From Kingdonia uniflora (lineage: Eukaryota; Streptophyta; Magnoliopsida; Ranunculales; Circaeasteraceae), in assembly GCA_014058105.1 (NCBI GenBank), contig JACGCM010002205.1, positions 2,356,001 through 2,420,000 on the forward strand: a stretch of 64,000 nt of DNA. The letters run 5' to 3'. The notes under the pieces were generated by a model that searched no databases, was not told the origin of the DNA, and saw only the letters and a program-made list of their open reading frames with translations. A program made the translations under genes and the position numbers. Positions 48,342 to 60,463 of the stretch are shown here, in pieces. Numbering within the stretch: position 1 is the first letter of the stretch; every line of letters starts with the position of its first letter.

Positions 48342-49133
48342 AATTAAGATATTAAGGAGATGGGCGTGTTACAGAGGGAATTAATTTTTGAAGAAGATGG
48401 GTGATTTTCAAGGGGAATTAATTTTTGATGGTGATGGAGGGAATGTAGTTTTCTAAAGTACATTTACTGTGGTTTAAGACTGGCTGGAGTGCTATGTGGT
48501 TCCCTTAAAAATATTCATTGGTAATTAAAATCGCCACGTGGAGCTCTAATATTTTAGAGTTCCCTGTGGAGAGCTCTCAATTATCCAAATTCCTTGAATT
48601 TAATATATAAGTATAGTTGTTTGTCTTTGTAACATTTGTCGTGTTTGGGTGAATGTTCTTTTTCCACGTAGTAGTCGGATTCTCAGTTTTCTTCGATGTT
48701 TAGCAATTATAAATAGTTGAAATGTTATTTTCAATGTATAAATATAAACTTTTTAGATTTAGATATTTGCAAACTAACCTTGAACGACATTTGACATTGT
48801 TGGTTCTACATGGACTACTGATGAATCAACAGCATCGTATCAATTGAAAACTAAATGAGGGAAGGGGAAAGTTAGAACTTATTTTTGTTGTGGGATTCCA
48901 CCGTCAATGTTAAAACTTGAATTGGGAAATCAAATTTAGTTTAGCAGGAAATTCGAGGGTAATTTTAAGATCGTAATTTGAAGACGATAGTATGATATTA
49001 CCTTGATGAGCTTCGAAATTAGCAGCAAAACAATAGTGGGTAAATTAGCAGCAAATAAATGAGGATTATAAATAGAAATGTCTAAGGGCAAACTAAGAGT
49101 ATTTTCTTTGTAACAGCCACCTTAATTTCTCAT
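48342..49133 (+). repeat. Unit U52, 792 bp, internal deletion of about 258 bp
   Basis: At 48832-48836 the GCATC of ATCAACAGCATC joins the GCATC of the GAGCATCATATC motif, skipping offsets of about 490-750. The five-base match at the join is the clearest short-homology junction in the window. Confidence 0.92.
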
Positions 49134-50217
49134 AATTGAGATAGTAAGGAGATGGGCGAGTTACGGGGGGAATTAATTTTTGAAGGAGATGGGCGAGTTA
49201 CGAGGGGAATTAATTTATTAAGGAGATAGGTGAGTTACAGGGGGAATTAATTTTTTAAGAAGATGGTTGGAAAGTAGTTTCCTAAAATACATTTACTATG
49301 GTTTAAGATGGGCTGGAGTAGTATGTGGGACCCTTAAATTGATTCTTTTGAAATTATAATCGCCACGTGGAGCTCTAATATTTGTGAGTTCCCTGAGGAG
49401 AGCTCTCCATCATCCAAATTCCTTGAATTTCATATAAAAGTTGAGTTATTTGTTTTTGTACCATTTGTCGTGTTTGGGTGAATTTCCTTTTTTCGCGTAG
49501 TAGCTGGATTCTCAGTTGTTTTCGAAGTTTAGATATTTTAAACAGTTGAAATGTTATTTTCAATGAATAAATATAAAATTTTAAGATTTAGATATTCGCA
49601 AACTAACCTTGAACGACATTTGACATTGTTGGTTCTACAAGGACCACTGATGATTGAACAACATCAAAGATTGTAATATTTTTACCACGAATGTTCTTTG
49701 TTTTATTGGAATTCCTACGTTGGACAAAAATAAGTTTTCTTAACTGTCGTTTTTATTTTTGGACTTCTTTCCATCCTGGTTCCATCAAACACTATACGCT
49801 AAATAATCATAGATGGACGCGTAAATATACTCAGTCGGACATTTGAACGAAGGATTAAAAGTCATTATGAAAAGCTAAAAGAGGGATGGAGAAATAATGA
49901 AAGAACATAAAATGAGCATCATATCAATTAAAAACTAAAAGAGAGAAGGGGAATGTTAGAACCTATTTTGGTTGAAGGATTCATGCGTCAATGTTAAAAC
50001 CTGAATAAAGAAATCAAATTTTGTTTGGCAGGAAATTAAAGAGTAATTTGAAAAGCGTAATTGGAAGACGATTGGATGATATTACCTTGAGAAGCTTCGA
50101 AGTTAGCAGCAAATCAATTGTGGGGAAATTAATTGCAAATAAATGGGGATTACAAATAGAAATGCCTAAGGGAAGTCTAAGATTAATTTCTTGGTAACAA
50201 CCAACTTTATTTTTCAT
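49134..50217 (+). repeat. Unit U53, 1,084 bp, three subrepeats, type B-like end
   Basis: Three subrepeats lie at about 49146-49260. The terminal minus-strand frame is extended by two codons (50014-50217). Confidence 0.92.
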
Positions 50218-51264
50218 AATTAAGATAGTAAGGAGATGGGCGAGGTACGGGGGGAATTAATTTTTGATGGTGATGGGTGAGTTACAGGGGGAATTAATTT
50301 TTGAAGGAGATGGTGGGAAAGTAATTTTCTAAAATACATTTACTGGGGTTTAAGACGGGATGGAGTGGTATGTATGGCCTTTAAAGAGATTCATTTGTAA
50401 TTAAAATTGCCACGTGGGGCTCTAATATTTGAGAGTTCCCTGAGGAGAACTCTCCATCATCAAAATTCCTTGAATTTCATATAGAAGTATAGTTATTTGT
50501 CTTTGTAACATTTGTCGTGTTTGGGTGAATTTTATTTTTTCACGTAGTAGTTCGATTCTCAGTTGTCTTCAAAGTTTAGTAATTTTCAATACTTAAAATG
50601 TTATTTTCAATGAATAAATATAAACTATTAAGATTTAGATATTCGTAAACTAACTTGGAACGACATTTGACATTGTTTGTTCTACAGGGACTACTGATGA
50701 ATGAACAACATCAAACAATGTGATATTTTTTCTGGAATTGTTCTTGGTTTTCTTAGAATTCCTACGTTGGGCCAAAATAAGTTTTCTTATCTGTTGTTTT
50801 GGTTTTCAGACTTCTATCCATCCTGTTTCCATCGAACACTTTACGCTGAATAATCATAGATGGGCGTGTAAATATAATCAGTAAGACATTTAAACGATGG
50901 ATTAAAAGTCATTATGAATAGCTAAAAGATGGATGGATAAACAATGAAAGAACATAAAATGAGCATCAAATGAATTGAAAACTTAAAGAGAGAAGGGGAA
51001 AGTTAGAACCTGCTTAGATTGTGGGATTAAAGCTTCAATGTAAAAGCTTTAATAGAGAAATAAAATTTAGTTTGGCAGGAAATTAGAGGGTAAGTTGAGG
51101 AGAGAAATTGGTAGATGATAGGATGATGTTACCTTGAGGAGCTTCGAAATTAGCGGCAAATCAATAGTGGGGAAATAAGCAGCTAATAAATGTTGATTAT
51201 AAATTGAAATGTCAAAGGGAAGACTAAAAGTATTTTCCTTGCAACAGCCACCTTGATTTCTAAT
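50218..51264 (+). repeat. Unit U54, 1,047 bp, type A end; U49/U50 subfamily
   Basis: Second half shares GGGCCAAAATAAG, GATGGGCGTG and a GAGAGAAATTGG tail with U49 and U50, about 4-5 kb upstream. Confidence 0.9.
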
Positions 51265-52311
51265 AATTAAGATTGTAAGGAGATGCGCGAGTTAGGGGGG
51301 AATTAGTTTTTGAAGGAGATGGGTGAGTTTCAGGGGGAATTAATTTTTGAAGGAGATGGTGGGAAAGTAGTTTTCTAAAATACATTTACTGTGGTCTAAG
51401 ACGGGCTGGAGTGGTATGGGGGACCCTTAAAGAGATTCATTTGAAATTAAAATCGCCACGTGAAGCTCTAATATTTGAGAGTTCCCTGAGGAGAGCTCTA
51501 CATCATCAAAATTCCTTGAATTTAATATAGAAGTATAGTTATTTTTCATTGTACCATTTGTCGTGTTCGGGTGATTGTTCTTCTTTTTACACATAGTAGT
51601 TGGATTCTTAGTTGTCTTTGAAGTTTAGCTATTTAAAATAGTTGAAATGTTATTTTCAATAAGTAAATATAAACTTTTATGATTTAGATATTCGTTAACT
51701 AATCATAAACGACATTTGACATTGTTGGTTCTACTGGGACTACTGATGAATGAACAACATCAAACAATGTGATATTTTTAACGCGATTGTTCTTGAGTTT
51801 TTTGGCATTCTTACGTAGGACCAAAATAAGTTTTCTTAACTGTCGTTTTTGTATTCAGACTTCTTTCCATCCTGGTTCCATCGAACACTATACGGTGAAT
51901 ATTCATAAATGGTCGTGTAAATATACTCAGTAAGGCAATTAAACGAAGTATTAAAAGCCATTATGAAAAGCAAAAATATGGATGGATAAACAATGAAAGA
52001 ACATAAAATGAGCATCATTTAAATTGAAAACTAAAAGGGGAAGGAGAAAGTCAGAACCTGTTTCGGTTGCGGGATTCAAGCGTCAACGTTAAAACTTGAA
52101 TAGAAAAATCAAATTAATTTGGCAGGAAATTCTTGGGTAATTTGAAGAGAGTAATTGGAAGACGATAGGATGATGTTACCATTAGGAGCTTCGAAATTAG
52201 CAGCAAATCAATAGTGCGGAAATTAACAGCAAATAAATGAGGATTATAAATAGAAATGTCTTAGGGAAGACTAAGAGTATTTTCTTTGAAACAACCATCT
52301 TGATTTCTCAT
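51265..52311 (+). repeat. Unit U55, 1,047 bp, type A end
   Basis: Standard unit; its first half continues the U49/U50 subfamily. A 60-codon minus-strand frame is open at 51836-52018. Confidence 0.91.
51836..52018 (-). other. Recurrent 60-codon frame over offsets of about 570-760 (representative; not called a gene)
   Basis: Begins MMLILCSFIVYPSIF, hydrophobic, then a polar tail with SVRWNQDGKKS. It is open only in units that have lost the TAG in TCTTTTAGC (35168, 37440, 43671, 46815, 51836), so most copies are interrupted. Confidence 0.2.
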
Positions 52312-53398
52312 AATTAAGATAGTAAGGAAATGAGCGGGTTGCGAATGGAATTAATTTTTGAAAGGGATGGGTGAGGTACAGGGGGAATTAATTTTTGAAG
52401 GAGATGGGTGAGTTACAGGGGGAATTAATTTTTGAAGGAGATGGTGGGAAGGTAGTTTTCTAAAATATATTTACTATTGTTTAAGACGGGCATAGTGGTA
52501 TGTGGGACCCTTAAAGAGATTCAATTAAAATTTAAATCGCCACGTGGAGCTCTAATAATTGAGAGTTTCCCGAGGAGAGTTTTCCATAGTTAAAATTCCT
52601 TGAATATCATATAGAAGTATAGTTATTTGTCTTTGTACCATTTGTCGTGCTTGGGGGAATGCTCTTCTTTTTTCACGTAGTAGTTGGATTCTCAGTTGTC
52701 TTCGAAGTTTAGCTATTTGAAATAGTTGAAATGTTATTTTCAATGAATAAATATAAACATTAAAGATTTAGATATTCGCAAACTATCCTTGAACGACATT
52801 TGACATGGCAGGTTCTACTGGGACTACTGATGAATGAACAACATCAAACAATGTGATATTTATACCGAGATTGTTCTAGGTTTTTTTTGGCATTCATATG
52901 TTGTACCAAAATAAGTTTTCTTAATTGTCATTTTTGTTTACAGACCTCTTTCCATCCTTGTTCCATCAAAAACTATACGCTGAATAATCATAGATGGTCG
53001 TGCAAATATACTCAGTAAGACATTTGAACGAAGGATTAAAAATCATTATGAAAAGCTAAAAGATAGATGGATATAAAATGGGAGAACATAAAATGACGAT
53101 CATATCAATTGAAAATTAAAAGAGTGAAGGGGAAAGTTAGAACCTGTTTAGGTTGAGGGAATCAAGGGTCAATGTCAAAACCTGAATAGGGAAACCAAAT
53201 TTAGATTGGCAGGAAATTAGAGGGTAATTTGAAGAGCGTAATTGGAAGACGATTGGATGATAGTACCTTAAGGAGCTTCAAAATTAGCATCAAATCAATA
53301 GTGGGGAAATTAGCAGCAAATAAATGTGGATTATTAATAGAAATGCCTAAGGGAAGTCTAGGATTATTTTCTTTGTAACAACTACCATTATTTCTCAG
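52312..53398 (+). repeat. Unit U56, 1,087 bp, three subrepeats, type B end; pairs with U58 and U61
   Basis: Three subrepeats lie at about 52325-52440, the first with GCGAATGGAATT. The variant TTTTCCATAGTTAAAATTCC marks it together with U58 and U61. It opens the two-unit alternation of 52-60 kb. Confidence 0.92.
52552..52743 (-). other. Recurrent 62-75 codon frame over the T-rich segment (representative; not called a gene)
   Basis: Begins MKITFQLFQIAKLRRQLR and is rich in arginine and lysine because the plus strand is T-rich. It is open in units at 49375, 53603, 54629, 55681 and 58861 among others. Lengths vary with the size of the CTTCTTTTTT tract. No family is recognised. Confidence 0.2.
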
Positions 53399-54441
53399 AA
53401 TTACGAAAGTAACGAGATCGGCGAGTTACGGGGGGAATTAATTTTTGAAGGAAATAGGAGAGTTATATGGGGAATTAATTTTTGAAGAAGATGGTGGGAA
53501 AGTAGTTTTCTAAAATACATTTACTGTGGTTTATGACGGGCTGAAGTGGTATGTGGGACCCTTAAATAGATTCATTTGCAAATAAAATCGCCACGTGGAG
53601 CTCTAATATTTGAGAGTTCCCTGAGGTGAGCTCTCCATCATCCAAATTCCTTGAATTTCATATAGAAGTATAGTTGTTTGTCTTCGTACCATTTGTCGTG
53701 TTTGGGCAAATGTTCTTTTCTCGCGTAGAAGTTGGATTCTCAGTTGTCTTCGAAGTTTAGCAACTTTAAATAATTGAGATGTTATTTTCAATGAATAAAT
53801 TTAAACTTTTAATATTTAGATATTCGCAAACTAACCTTGAACGACATTTGACATTGTTGAATCTGCAGGGACAATTGATGAATGAACAACATCAAACAAT
53901 GTGATATTTTTACCGGGATTGTTCTTGGTTTTTAGGCATTCTTACGTAGGACAAAAATAAATTTCCTTAACTGTCGAATTTCTATAAAGACTTCATTCCA
54001 TCCAGGTTCCATCGAACACTATACGCTGAATAATCATAGATGGACTTATAAATATACTCTGCAACTCATTTGAACAAAGGATTAAAGGTCATTATGAAAA
54101 GCTAAAAATGGATGGATAAACAATGAAAGAACACAAAATGAGCAACATTTCAATTGAAAACTAAAAGATGAAGGGGAAAGTTTGAACCTATTTTGGTTGT
54201 GGGATTCAAGCTCCAATGTTAAAACTTGGATAGAAAAATCAAATTTTGTTTGGCAAGAAATTCGAGGGTAATTTGAAGAGCGTAATTTGAAGACGATAGG
54301 ATGATATTACCTTGAGGAGCTTCGAAATTAACAGCAAATAAATAGTGGGGTAATTAGCTGCAATAAATGTGGATTATAAATTGAAATGCCTAAGGGAGGT
54401 CTAAGATTATTTTCTTTTTAACAGCCACCTTTATTTCACAT
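53399..54441 (+). repeat. Unit U57, 1,043 bp, type B end; pairs with U59 and U62
   Basis: Marked by GGGCAAATGTTCTTTTCTCG and AGATTCATTTGCAAATAAAAT, found again in U59 (2,078 bp later) and with changes in U62 (5,258 bp later). A minus-strand frame is open at 53603-53791. Confidence 0.92.
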
Positions 54442-55476
54442 AATTAAGATAGTAAGAAGATGGGCGAGTTACGGGGGGAATTAATTTTTGAAGGAGATGG
54501 GTGAGTTATAGGGGGAATGGTGGGAAAATATTATTCTAAAATACATTTACTGCGGTTTAAGACGGGCTGGAGTGGTATGTGGGACCCTTAAAGAGATTCA
54601 ATTGTAATTTAAATTGCCACGTGGAGCTCTAATATTTGAGAGTTTCCTGAGGAGAGCTTTCCATAGTTAAAATTCCTTGAATTTCATAGAGAAGTATAGT
54701 TATTTGTCTTTGTACCATTTGTCGTGTTTGGGAGAATGTTCTTATTTTTTCATGTAGTAGTTGGATTCTAAGTTGACTTCGAAGTTTAGCGATTTGAAAT
54801 AGTTGAAATGTTATTTTCAATGAATAAATATAAACATTTAAGATTTAGATATTCACAAACTATCCTTGAACGACATTTGACATTGTAGGTTCAACAGGGA
54901 CTACTGATGAATGAACAACATCAAACAATGTGATATTTTTACCGGGATTGTTCTTGGCTTTTTTTGGCATTCATACGTTGGACCAAAATAAGTTTTCTTA
55001 ACTGTCGCTTTTGTTTCCCGACTTCATTCCATCCTAGTTCTATCGAACACTATACGATGAATAATCATATATGGTCGTTTAAATATACTCAGTAAAACAT
55101 TTGAACGAAGGATTAAAAATTCATTATGAAAAGCTAAAAGATTAATTGATAAACAATGAAAGAACTTAAAATGAGCATCATATCAATTGAAAACGAAAAC
55201 ATAGAAGGGTAAAGTAAGAACCTATTTTTGTTGTGGGATTCAAGCAACAATGTAAAACCTTGAATATAGAAATAAAATTTAGTTTGGCAGGAAATTAGAG
55301 GGAAATTTGAAGTGAGTAATTAGAAGCCGATAGGATGATGTTACCTTGAGGAGCTTCAAAATTTGCAGCAAATCAATAGTGGGGAAATTAGCTGCAAATA
55401 AATGTGGCCTATTAATAGAAATGCCTAAGGAAAGTCTCGGATTATTTTCTTTGTAAGAACTACCTTTGTTTCTCAT
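54442..55476 (+). repeat. Unit U58, 1,035 bp, type B end; pairs with U56 and U61
   Basis: Second copy of the U56 type. About 17 bp is lost inside the second subrepeat (GGGGGAAT joins GGTGGG near 54517). Confidence 0.91.
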
Positions 55477-56521
55477 AATTACGATGGTAAGGACATGGGC
55501 GAGTTACGGGGGGAATTAATTTTTGAAGGAAATGGGAGAGTTACAGGAGGAATTAATTTTTGAAGAAGATGGTGGGAAAGTAGTTTTCTAAAATACATTT
55601 ACTGTGGTTTAAGACGGGCAGGAGTGATATGTGGGACCCTTAAATAGATTCATTTGCAAATAAAATCGCCATGGGGAGCTCTAATATTTGAGAGTTCCCT
55701 GTGGTGAGCTCCGCATCATCCAAATTCCTAGAATTTCATATAGAAGTATAGTTGTTTGCCTTTGTACCATTTGTCGTGTTTGGGCAAATGTTCTTTTCTC
55801 GCGTAGTAGTTGGATTCTCAGTTGTCTTCGAAGTTTAGCAACTTTAAATAGTTGAAATGTTATTTTCAATGAATAAATTTAAACTTTTAATATTTAGATA
55901 TTCGCAAACTAACCTTGAACGACTTTTGACATTCTTGGATCTACAGGGACTACTGATGAATGAACAGCATCAAACAATGTGATATTTTTACCGGGATTGT
56001 TCTCTGTTTTTTTGGCATTCTTACGTTGGACAAAAATAAGTTTTCTTAACTGTCATAATTGTATACAGACTTCTTTCCATCCTGTTTCCATCAAACACTA
56101 TACGCCGAGTAATCATAGATGGTCTTATAAATATACTCTGTAAGACATTTGAATAAAGGGTTAAAGGTCATTATGAAAGGCTAAAAGATGGATGGATAAG
56201 CAATGAAAGAACATAAAATATGCATCATTTCAATTTAAAACTAAAAGGGGAAGGGGAAAGTTAGAGCCTGTTTTGGTTAAGGGATTCAAGGGTCAATGTT
56301 AAAACCTGAATAGAGAAATCAAATTTAGTTTGGCAAGAAATTCGAGGGTAATTTGAAGAGCGAAATTTGAAGACGATAGGATGATATTACCTTGAGGAGC
56401 CTCGAAGTTTGCAGCAAATCAATAGTGTGGTAATTAGCTGCAATAAATGAGGATTTTAAATAGAAATGCCTAAGGGAGGTCTAAGATTATTTTCTTTGTA
56501 ACAGCCACCTTTATTTCCCAT
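55477..56521 (+). repeat. Unit U59, 1,045 bp, type B end; pairs with U57
   Basis: Second copy of the U57 type at 2,078 bp. A minus-strand frame is open at 55681-55869, differing from its U57 partner at few residues. Confidence 0.92.
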
Positions 56522-57569
56522 AATTAAGATAGTATGGAGATGGGCCAGTTACGGGGGGAATTAATTTTCGAAGGAGATGGGTGAGTTTCTGGGGGAATTA
56601 ATTTCTGAAGGAGATGGTGGGAAAGTAGTTTTCTAAAGTACATTAATTATGGTTTATGGCGGGCTGGAGTGCTATGTGGGACTCTTAAAGAGATTCTTTT
56701 GAAATTAAAATTGCCACGTGGAGCTCTAATATTTTAGAGCTCCATGAGGAGAGCTCTCAATCATCCAAATTCCAGGAATTTAATATAGAAGTATAGTTGC
56801 TTTTCTTCGTACCATTTGTCGTGTTTGTGTAAATGTTCTTCTTTTTTTACGTAGTAGTTGGATTCTTAGTTGTCTTCGAAGTTTTGCTATATGAAATAGT
56901 TGAAATGCTATTTTCAATAAATAAATATAAACTTTTAAGATTTAGATATTCGTTAACTAATCTTGAACGACATTTGACATTGTTGGTTCTACAGGGACTA
57001 CTAATGAATGAACAACATCAAACAATGTGATATTTTTACCGGGATTGTTCTTGGCTTTTTTGGCATTCTTACGTCGGACAAAAATAAGTTTTCTTAACTG
57101 TCGTTTTATTATACAGACTTCTTTCCATCCAGGTTCCATCTAACACTATACGCTGAATATTCATAGATGGTCGTGTAAATATACTCTGTAAGACATTTGA
57201 ACGAAGTATTAAGAGTCATTATGAAAAGTGAAAAGATGGATGGATAAACAATGAAAAAACATAAAATGAGCATCATTTAAATTGAAAACTAAAAGGGGGA
57301 AGGAGAAAGTTTGAACCTGTTTTGGTTGTGGGATTCAAACGTCAACGTTAAAACTTGAATAGAGAAATCAAATTTAGTTTGGCAGGAAATTCGAGGGCAA
57401 TTTAAAGAGAGTAATTGGAGGACGATAGGATGATGTTACCTTGAGGAGCTTCAAAATTAGCTGCAAATCGATAGTGGGGAAATTAACTGCAAATAAATGA
57501 GGATTATAAATAGAAATGTCTAAGTGGAGACTATGAGTATTTTTTGTAACAACCATCTTGATTTCTCAT
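56522..57569 (+). repeat. Unit U60, 1,048 bp, type A end
   Basis: Standard unit that interrupts the two-unit alternation. Frames are open at 56957-57139 and 57374-57556. A loss of a few bases before the anchor (GTATTTTTTGTAAC) changes the start of the terminal frame. Confidence 0.91.
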
Positions 57570-58656
57570 AATTAAGATAGTAAGGAGATGAGCGAGTTCC
57601 GAATGGAATAAATTTTTGAAAGAGATGGGTGAGGTACAGGGGGAATTAATTTTTGAAGGAGATGGGTGAGTTACAGGGGGAATTAATTTTTGAAGGAGAT
57701 GGTGGTAAAGTAGTTTTCTAAAATATATTTACTATTGTTTAAGACGGGCGGAGTGGTATGTGGGACCCTTAAAGAAAATCAATTGTAATTTAAATCGCCA
57801 CGTGGAGCTCTAATATTTGAGAGTTTCCTGGGGTGAGCTTTCCATAGTTAAAATTCCTTGAATTTCGTAGAGAAGTATAGTTATTTGTCTTTGTACCATT
57901 TATTGTGTTTGGGAGAATGTTCTTTCTTTTTCACGTAGTAGTTGGATTCTCAGTTGCCTTCGAAGTTTAGCTATTTGAAATAGTTGAAAGGTTATTTTCC
58001 ATGAATAAATATAAACATTTAAGATTTAGATATTCGCAAACTATCCTTGAACGACATTTGACATTGTAGGTTCAACAAGGACTACTGATGAATGGACAAC
58101 ATCAAACAATGTGATATTTTTACCGTGATTGTTCTTGGTTTATTTTGTCATTCATACGTAGGACCAAAATAAATTTTCTTAACTGTCGCTTTTGCTTACA
58201 TACTTCATTCCATCCTGGTTCCATCATACACTATACGCTGAATAATCATAGATGGTCGTGTTAATATACTTAGTAAGACATTTGTACAATGGATTAAAAG
58301 TCATTATGAAAGGCTAAAAGATTGAAGGATAAAAAATGGAAGAACATAAAATGAGGATAATATCAATTAAAAATGGAAAGAGAGAAGGGGAAAGTTAGAA
58401 CCTTTTTTGGTTGTGGGATTTAAGGGTCAATGTTAAAACTTGAATAGAGAAATCAAATTTAGTTTGGCAGGATATTAGAGGGTAATTGGAAGAGCGTAAT
58501 TGGAAGACGATAAGATGATATTACCTTGAGGAGCTTCAAAATTAGCAGCAAATCAATAGTGGGAAAATTAGCTGCAAATATATATGGATTAAAAATAGAA
58601 ATGCCTAAGGAAAGTCTAGGATTATTTTCTTTGTAACAACTACCTTTATTTCTCTT
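57570..58656 (+). repeat. Unit U61, 1,087 bp, three subrepeats, type B end; pairs with U56
   Basis: Repeats U56 at 5,258 bp, including three subrepeats with CCGAATGGAAT in the first and CTTTCCATAGTTAAAATTCC. Confidence 0.92.
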
Positions 58657-59703
58657 AATTAAGATAGTAAGGAGATGGGCGAGTTACGGGGGGAATTAAT
58701 TTTTGAAGGAAATGGGAGAGCTACAGGGGGAATTAATTTTTGAAGAAGATGGTGGGAAAGTATTTTTCTAAAATACATTTACTGTGGTTTAAGATGGGCT
58801 GGAGTGGTATGTGGGACCCTTAAATAGATTTATTTACAAAGAAAATTGCCATGTGGAGCTCTAATATTTGAGAGTTCCCTGAGGTGAGCTCTTCATCATC
58901 AAAATTCCGTGAATTTCATATAGAAGTATAATTGTTTGTCTTTGTACCATTTGTCGTGTTTGGGCGAATGTTCTTTTTTCGTGTAGTAGTTGGATTCTCA
59001 GTTGTCTTCGAAGTTTAGAAACTTTAAATAGTTGAAATGTTATTTTCAATGAATAAATTTAAAACTTTAAATATTTAGATATTCGCAAACTTACCTTGGG
59101 CAACATTTGACATTGTTGGATCTACAGGGACTACTAATGAATGAACAACATCAAACAATGTGATATTTTTACCAGGATTGTTCTTGGCTTTTTTGACATT
59201 TTTACGTTGGACCAAAATAAGATTTCTTAACTATCATTTTTGTATACAGACTTCTTTCCATCCTGGTTCCATCGAGCCCAATACGCTGAATAAACATAAA
59301 TGGCCTTGTAAATATACTCTGCAAAACATTTGAACATAGGATTAAAAGTAATTATGAAAGGCTAAAAGATGGATGGATAGACAATGAAAGAACATAGAAT
59401 GAGCATCATTTCAATTAAAAACTAAATGGGGGAAGGGGAGAGTTAGAACCTATTTTTATTGTGGGATTTAAGCTCCAATGTTAAAACTTGAATAGAGAAA
59501 TCAAATTTAGTTTGGCAAGAAATTCGAGGGTAATTTGAAGAGCGTAATTGGAAGACGATAGGATGATGTTACCTTGAGGTGCTTCGAAATTAGTAGCAAA
59601 TCAATTGTGGGGAAATTAGCTGCAGTAAATGAGGATTATAAAAAGAAATGCCTAAGGGAGGTCTTAGATTATTTTCTTTGTAATAGCCACCTTTATTTCT
59701 CAT
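58657..59703 (+). repeat. Unit U62, 1,047 bp, type B end; pairs with U57
   Basis: Repeats U57 at 5,258 bp. A minus-strand frame is open at 58861-59049. The anchor before it reads CTCTTAATT. Confidence 0.92.
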
Positions 59704-60463
59704 AATTAAGATTTTAAGGAGATGGGCGAGTTACGGGGGGAATTAATTTTGGGAGGAGATGGGTGAGTTACAGGGGCAATTAATTTTTGAAGGTGATGGT
59801 GGGAAAGTAGTATTCTAAAATAAACTTTAAAGATTTAGATATTCGTAAACTAACCTTGAACGACATTTTACATTGTTGGTTCTACAGGGACTACTGATGA
59901 ATGAACAACATCAAACAATGCGATATTTTTACCAGGATTGTTCTTGGTTTTTTTGGCATTCTTGCGTTGGACCAAAATAATTTCCTTAACTGTCATTTTT
60001 GTATACAGACTTCTTTTCATCCTGGTTCTATCGAACACTATACGCTGAATAATCCGAGATGGTCGTGTAAATATACTCAGTAAGGCATTTGATCGGAGGA
60101 TTAAAAGTCATTATGAATAGCTAAAAGATGGATGGATAAGCTATGAAAGAACATAAAATGAGCATCATATCAATTGGAAACTAAAAGAGGGAAGGGGAAA
60201 GATTGAACTTGTTTTTATCGTGGGATTCCGGCGTCAATGTTAAAACTTGAATAGAGAAATCAAATTTAGTTTGGCAGGAAATTCGAGGGTAATTTGAAGA
60301 GCGTAATTTGAAGACGATAGGATGATGTTACCTTGAGGAGCTTCGAAATTTGCCGCAAATCAATAGTGGGGAAATTAACAGCAAATAAATGAGGAATATA
60401 AATAGAAATGTCTATGGGAAGACTAAGAGTATTTAATTTGAAACACTAACCCTGATTTCTCAT
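59704..60463 (+). repeat. Unit U63, 760 bp, internal deletion of about 288 bp
   Basis: At 59816-59822 TATTCTAAAATA joins AACTTTAAAG, skipping the palindrome cluster and the T-rich segment. Both sides carry an AATA-like stretch. Confidence 0.91.
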
